This document shows, piece by piece, positions 54,948-57,542 of a stretch of 57,542 nucleotides of DNA. Numbering within the stretch: the first letter of the stretch is position 1; every line of letters begins with the position of its first letter. The notes beneath the pieces were generated by a model, which saw only the letters and a list, made by a program, of their open reading frames with translations, was not told the DNA's origin and did no database searches. A program made the translations under genes and the position numbers. Origin of the DNA: Clostridiales bacterium (GTDB lineage: Bacteria > Bacillota > DSM-16504 > Desulfitibacterales > JAICDB01); contig JAICDB010000015.1 of NCBI GenBank assembly GCA_020063565.1, forward strand, positions 1 through 57,542, written 5' to 3'.

Positions 54948-54993
54948 ATTTAACTCCCCCTCATTATGATTTTACTTTCCTCAATTTCACGAC

Positions 54994-55023
54994 TGATAAT
55001 TTTTAAGGTTTAAAAAATTATCA
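54994..55023 (-). promoter_or_regulatory. Stem-loop between AOR and TAXI genes
   Basis: TGATAATTTTT and AAAAATTATCA form an 11-pair AT-rich stem with an eight-base loop, following GGAGG. It may serve as a processing or attenuation point within the operon. Confidence 0.4.
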
Positions 55024-55074
55024 CCTCCATATTTTATGTAATAGGAAAACTTGTATAGTTAAAAATTTTACGTG

Positions 55075-56835
55075 TTATATACCAGCCTCAGGCTTCCCAT
55101 TTTCATCCCAACCCCTTAGTTCATAATAATCAGAAATCATCTCTTGTAAATCATCTTCAGTGAGATTGCTTTCTATATTCTCGTGCGGCTCATTGAATAG
55201 TCTCCGTGGGAGCTTATCATCCTGCGGTCCGGCGCCGTTATCGTAATTAAATTGGCGAGTAAGGCTTATTATATCATTGGCAATTTTTTTCAGTTCATGT
55301 TCGGTGTATCTTATACCGGTTGTCGCTTCAATAAGAGTTATCAGATTTGGCCATTGGATCAGATCTCGATAAAAGACACATAAAATTTGGGTATTAAAAA
55401 TTGTCAGCCTATTTTCATATTCTATATATAATTTTGCTTTGTTCTCGGTCGTCTTAGGATCAATTACTCCCGACAACTCAGGCTTGTAAAAGGTAGCCCT
55501 GAGATGACAAGCACCCCTAGCCGATGTTGCGTATCCCAGTCCAACCCCCTTCAAAACCCTGGGGTCGTACCCCGCCGGTTCAAGCCCTTTTACATGAATT
55601 GCCAGTTCGGAAAGACCGAGTTGCTTACTTGCGGTCTTAATTCCCTCCGCTAAAGTTTCTCCTATGCCTTCGCGGTTGGCTATTTTATAAAGAAGCCGGG
55701 CTGCTCCTTCGGCATCACCATAGTTCAGCCGGTAATCAATCATCCCCCTTTCGCTTGCTTCCATAATTAAAGCTACCAAGTTCCCAGCAGTTATGGTATC
55801 CAACCCGAGTCGGTCGCATAAATCGTTTAAGTATATAATTTCATCTAGGCGGTCAATGCAGCAGAGCCCCCCAAATGCATAAATTGTCTCATACTCAGGC
55901 CCTTCAAGCTTTAATCCTGCATGTTTTCCCGATTTCACAATGGTTAGGTTACCGCAGGCTAACATACAGTACGGACAAGCTTTCGGTCTAACATCCTGGG
56001 TTGTAACAAGAGTTTCTCCAGAAATATTCTTCCAATTGTCAAATTGATTTTTTGACCAGTATTTAGTAGGAAAGCACTTGGCCTCGTTCATTAAAGAAAC
56101 CATCGCGGTTGTACCGTATTTTTTGTAAACCTTAACTGCAGGATGGTCTTTTGCCATATCCTTTAACTCTTTGATATATTCCCTTAGCATTTGGAGATTG
56201 GCAACTTCAGCCTTGGCATTACCGTGAAATACCAGAGCTTTTACATTTTTTGAGCCCATTACTGCACCTACCCCGGTACGACCTGCCGAACGCCAGTAGT
56301 TATTTTCTATACAAGCAAAGCCTACTTGATTTTCACCGGCCTGTCCGATTACAACAGCCTGAGCACCCGGAACACCTACTTCCTTTATTACAGAATCTTC
56401 AGTATAAAAAGTATCTTTGCCCCAGAGGTGAGAAGCATCGTGAAACTGAACTTTAATATCGGAAATTTCCAAATATACTGGTCGTTTTGCTTTACCTTCA
56501 AGGATAATCGCGTCGTATCCGGTATTTTTTATTGCTGGGGCAACTTTGCCCCCACTGTACGACTCAGAATATAAGCCTGTAAGTGGGGATTTTGTAAATA
56601 CCCCGTAACGACTACTTCCCCACATTCTAGTTCCCGTGGCATTTCCGGTTAAAAATATAATTTTATTCTCGGGAGACAAAGGCTTTATGCTTGCAGTCTC
56701 ATGTTTTAGCAAAAGATAAGAACCTAATCCCTTACCTCCTAAATAAGATTTTAAAACATCCTGGGAAATTTCCTCTACTAAGAAATCTTCCTCTGTAAGG
56801 TCAACCCTAAGTAACTTACCATAAAATCCAAACAT
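55075..56835 (-). CDS. aor: Aldehyde:ferredoxin oxidoreductase
   Basis: 586 residues. Oxidises aldehydes to acids with ferredoxin, using a tungsto- or molybdopterin. The N-terminal AOR domain has GKLLRVDLT, SYLLLKHETASIKPLSPENKIIFLTG and GRTGVGAVMGSKNVKALVFHG. The cluster ligands are in ACPYCMLACG (about residue 288-297) and a later LCVFYRD. DTITAGNLVALIMEA is a pterin-binding segment. It heads unit A, behind leader element copy 2. With a glycyl radical enzyme nearby, its likely substrate is an aldehyde made in the same pathway. Confidence 0.94.
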   Translation of the reverse strand: MFGFYGKLLRVDLTEEDFLVEEISQDVLKSYLGGKGLGSYLLLKHETASIKPLSPENKIIFLTGNATGTRMWGSSRYGVFTKSPLTGLYSESYSGGKVAPAIKNTGYDAIILEGKAKRPVYLEISDIKVQFHDASHLWGKDTFYTEDSVIKEVGVPGAQAVVIGQAGENQVGFACIENNYWRSAGRTGVGAVMGSKNVKALVFHGNAKAEVANLQMLREYIKELKDMAKDHPAVKVYKKYGTTAMVSLMNEAKCFPTKYWSKNQFDNWKNISGETLVTTQDVRPKACPYCMLACGNLTIVKSGKHAGLKLEGPEYETIYAFGGLCCIDRLDEIIYLNDLCDRLGLDTITAGNLVALIMEASERGMIDYRLNYGDAEGAARLLYKIANREGIGETLAEGIKTASKQLGLSELAIHVKGLEPAGYDPRVLKGVGLGYATSARGACHLRATFYKPELSGVIDPKTTENKAKLYIEYENRLTIFNTQILCVFYRDLIQWPNLITLIEATTGIRYTEHELKKIANDIISLTRQFNYDNGAGPQDDKLPRRLFNEPHENIESNLTEDDLQEMISDYYELRGWDENGKPEAGI

Positions 56836-56901
56836 AATATCACCTACTAATTACTTCTATTTTTTGCTTGCTTTTTTTAAATGGCAACATAAATAATAAC
56901 A

Positions 56902-56940
56902 AAAAGCCCAGCATGCCAAATAAACGACATAGCCGGGCTT
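56902..56940 (-). terminator. Terminator of leader element copy 2
   Basis: AAGCCCGGCTATGTC and GGCATGCTGGGCTT form a long stem with a few wobble/mismatch positions, followed by TTTTTG, 65 bases before the AOR start. It overlaps the 3' strand of the element at 56935-56938. Confidence 0.85.
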
Positions 56941-56992
56941 CGCACCTATTTTAAAGACATCAAGTTTTAAGCTCAATGCCAGTAGGTTACCC
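56935..56992 (-). promoter_or_regulatory. Unrecognised leader RNA element, copy 2 (candidate riboswitch/antiterminator)
   Basis: 58 nt with identical layout to copy 1: GGGT, A, ACCTA, CT, GGCAT, TGAGCTTAAAACTTG, ATGTC, TTTAAAA, TAGGT, GCGAA, GCCC. Five positions differ from copy 1, none in unpaired conserved segments CT or TTTAAAA. Pairing of GGGT/GCCC would remove the base of the terminator that follows. Confidence 0.7.
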
Positions 56993-57071
56993 ATAAATAG
57001 GTTATAACTTCTATTTTTTTTAATCAAATAAGAATATATTATATAATTTATAATATTTTTACTTGATTATA

Positions 57072-57100
57072 ATTATAAGAAATTTATAATAAAATGTCAA
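57072..57100 (-). promoter_or_regulatory. Promoter of the AOR-TRAP unit
   Basis: TTGACA (57095-57100), 17 bases, TATAAT (57072-57077), again a perfect consensus, at nearly the same distance (80 against 78 bases) from the leader element as in copy 1. Confidence 0.88.
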
Positions 57101-57142
57101 CTAGAAAAATTGGACATATCTATAAAATGACTACTATACATT

Positions 57143-57542
57143 TTACTTCTTCAGCCAACTCCAAATTCCATGGATAGTTGTATCTTTATTTAGCTGTGCC
57201 AGCGACTTATCAAGGGGTATCTCCTTTGGACAGGCGCGAACACAGTTCTGGGAATTTCCGCAGTCTACAATTCCACCTTTTTTCATTGCAGCTTCTAGGC
57301 GTTCCTCCTTGTTCATTTTTCCATTGGGATGCATGTTGAACAGGACTACCTGACTTAAAGCCTGGGCCCCCATAAAAGGTGACCTGTTATTGACGTTGGG
57401 GCAGGCCTCCAAACAGCACCCGCAGGTCATGCACCTGGAAAGCTCGTATGCCCGCTCACGGTCCTTATCATTCATCCTCGGCGGCGGACCCAAATCAAAA
57501 CAACCGTCTGTTTCTACCCATGCTTTCACTTTTTTGAGGTTT
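57143..57542 (-). CDS. sdhB: Succinate dehydrogenase/fumarate reductase iron-sulfur subunit (partial)
   Basis: C-terminal about 130 residues; the 5' part lies beyond the right edge. KVKAWVETDGCFDLGPPPRM and the cluster motifs CMTCGCCLEACPNVN and DCGNSQNCVRACPKEIPL correspond closely to Bacillus-type SdhB. The subunit passes electrons between the flavoprotein and membrane quinone. It is the last gene of a presumed sdhCAB operon and reads toward the catabolic island, but the strong promoter at 57072-57100 makes the AOR unit separate. Confidence 0.93.
   Translation of the reverse strand, partial: NLKKVKAWVETDGCFDLGPPPRMNDKDRERAYELSRCMTCGCCLEACPNVNNRSPFMGAQALSQVVLFNMHPNGKMNKEERLEAAMKKGGIVDCGNSQNCVRACPKEIPLDKSLAQLNKDTTIHGIWSWLKK

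Overview
The window looks like chromosome from an anaerobic, spore-forming, AT-rich Gram-positive bacterium of the class Clostridia, probably Peptococcaceae-like. The evidence is sporulation genes (spoIIE, spoIID, yabP, yabQ, spoVB), folate/Wood-Ljungdahl chemistry (fhs), selenium-handling genes, a tungsten-type aldehyde:ferredoxin oxidoreductase, a glycyl radical enzyme, and sigma-A promoters close to consensus. The genus is not assigned. Nearly every gene is on the minus strand, so the text below mostly reads from high to low coordinates.

About 1-44,400 is a housekeeping backbone that keeps the order of the Bacillus subtilis origin-proximal region: spoVB(yabM)-mazG(yabN)-HU-rqcP(yabO) ... 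yabP-yabQ-divIC-yabR ... spoIIE-tilS-ftsH ... coaX-dusB-greA-lysS and the 5' end of a 16S rRNA gene with two promoters. Several accessory blocks interrupt it. These are a three-gene operon for a cyanobacterial-type acyl-ACP-reductase homologue (3.1-5.7 kb), an ABC exporter with a NEW3-domain protein (7.7-10.9 kb), bioY/birA with two BirA-type operators (11-12.8 kb), a MntA/HepT toxin-antitoxin pair (12.8-13.4 kb), folP-folB-folK with an HD-domain protein (15-17.5 kb), a selenium-trait cluster (32.3-36.2 kb), two manganese-riboswitch-controlled exporter genes (37.6-39.6 kb), and a RelBE-type pair (39.8-40.3 kb).

From 44.9 kb to the right edge lies a catabolic island. Unit B is 3-hydroxyisobutyrate-dehydrogenase-like protein - glycyl radical enzyme - its activase. 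Unit A is aldehyde:ferredoxin oxidoreductase - TAXI TRAP receptor - fused TRAP permease - DASS transporter. A DUF3870 protein and a partial sdhB flank them. Both units start with a perfect TTGACA-N17-TATAAT promoter, then an almost identical 58-nt structured RNA element, then an intrinsic terminator whose 5' arm overlaps the element. This pair looks like a riboswitch or protein-dependent antiterminator that I do not recognise. It is the best candidate here for an undescribed system, probably sensing the substrate or a product of the radical-enzyme pathway.

Other notable items are a family of interspersed repeats with inverted ends. One copy sits in the rRNA leader and carries a nested palindrome, one supplies the C-terminus of a LysR protein, and one apparent excision footprint supplies a stop codon. 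There is also a cluster of five DnaA-box-like sites upstream of the divIC operon. I saw no CRISPR array and no transposase gene.
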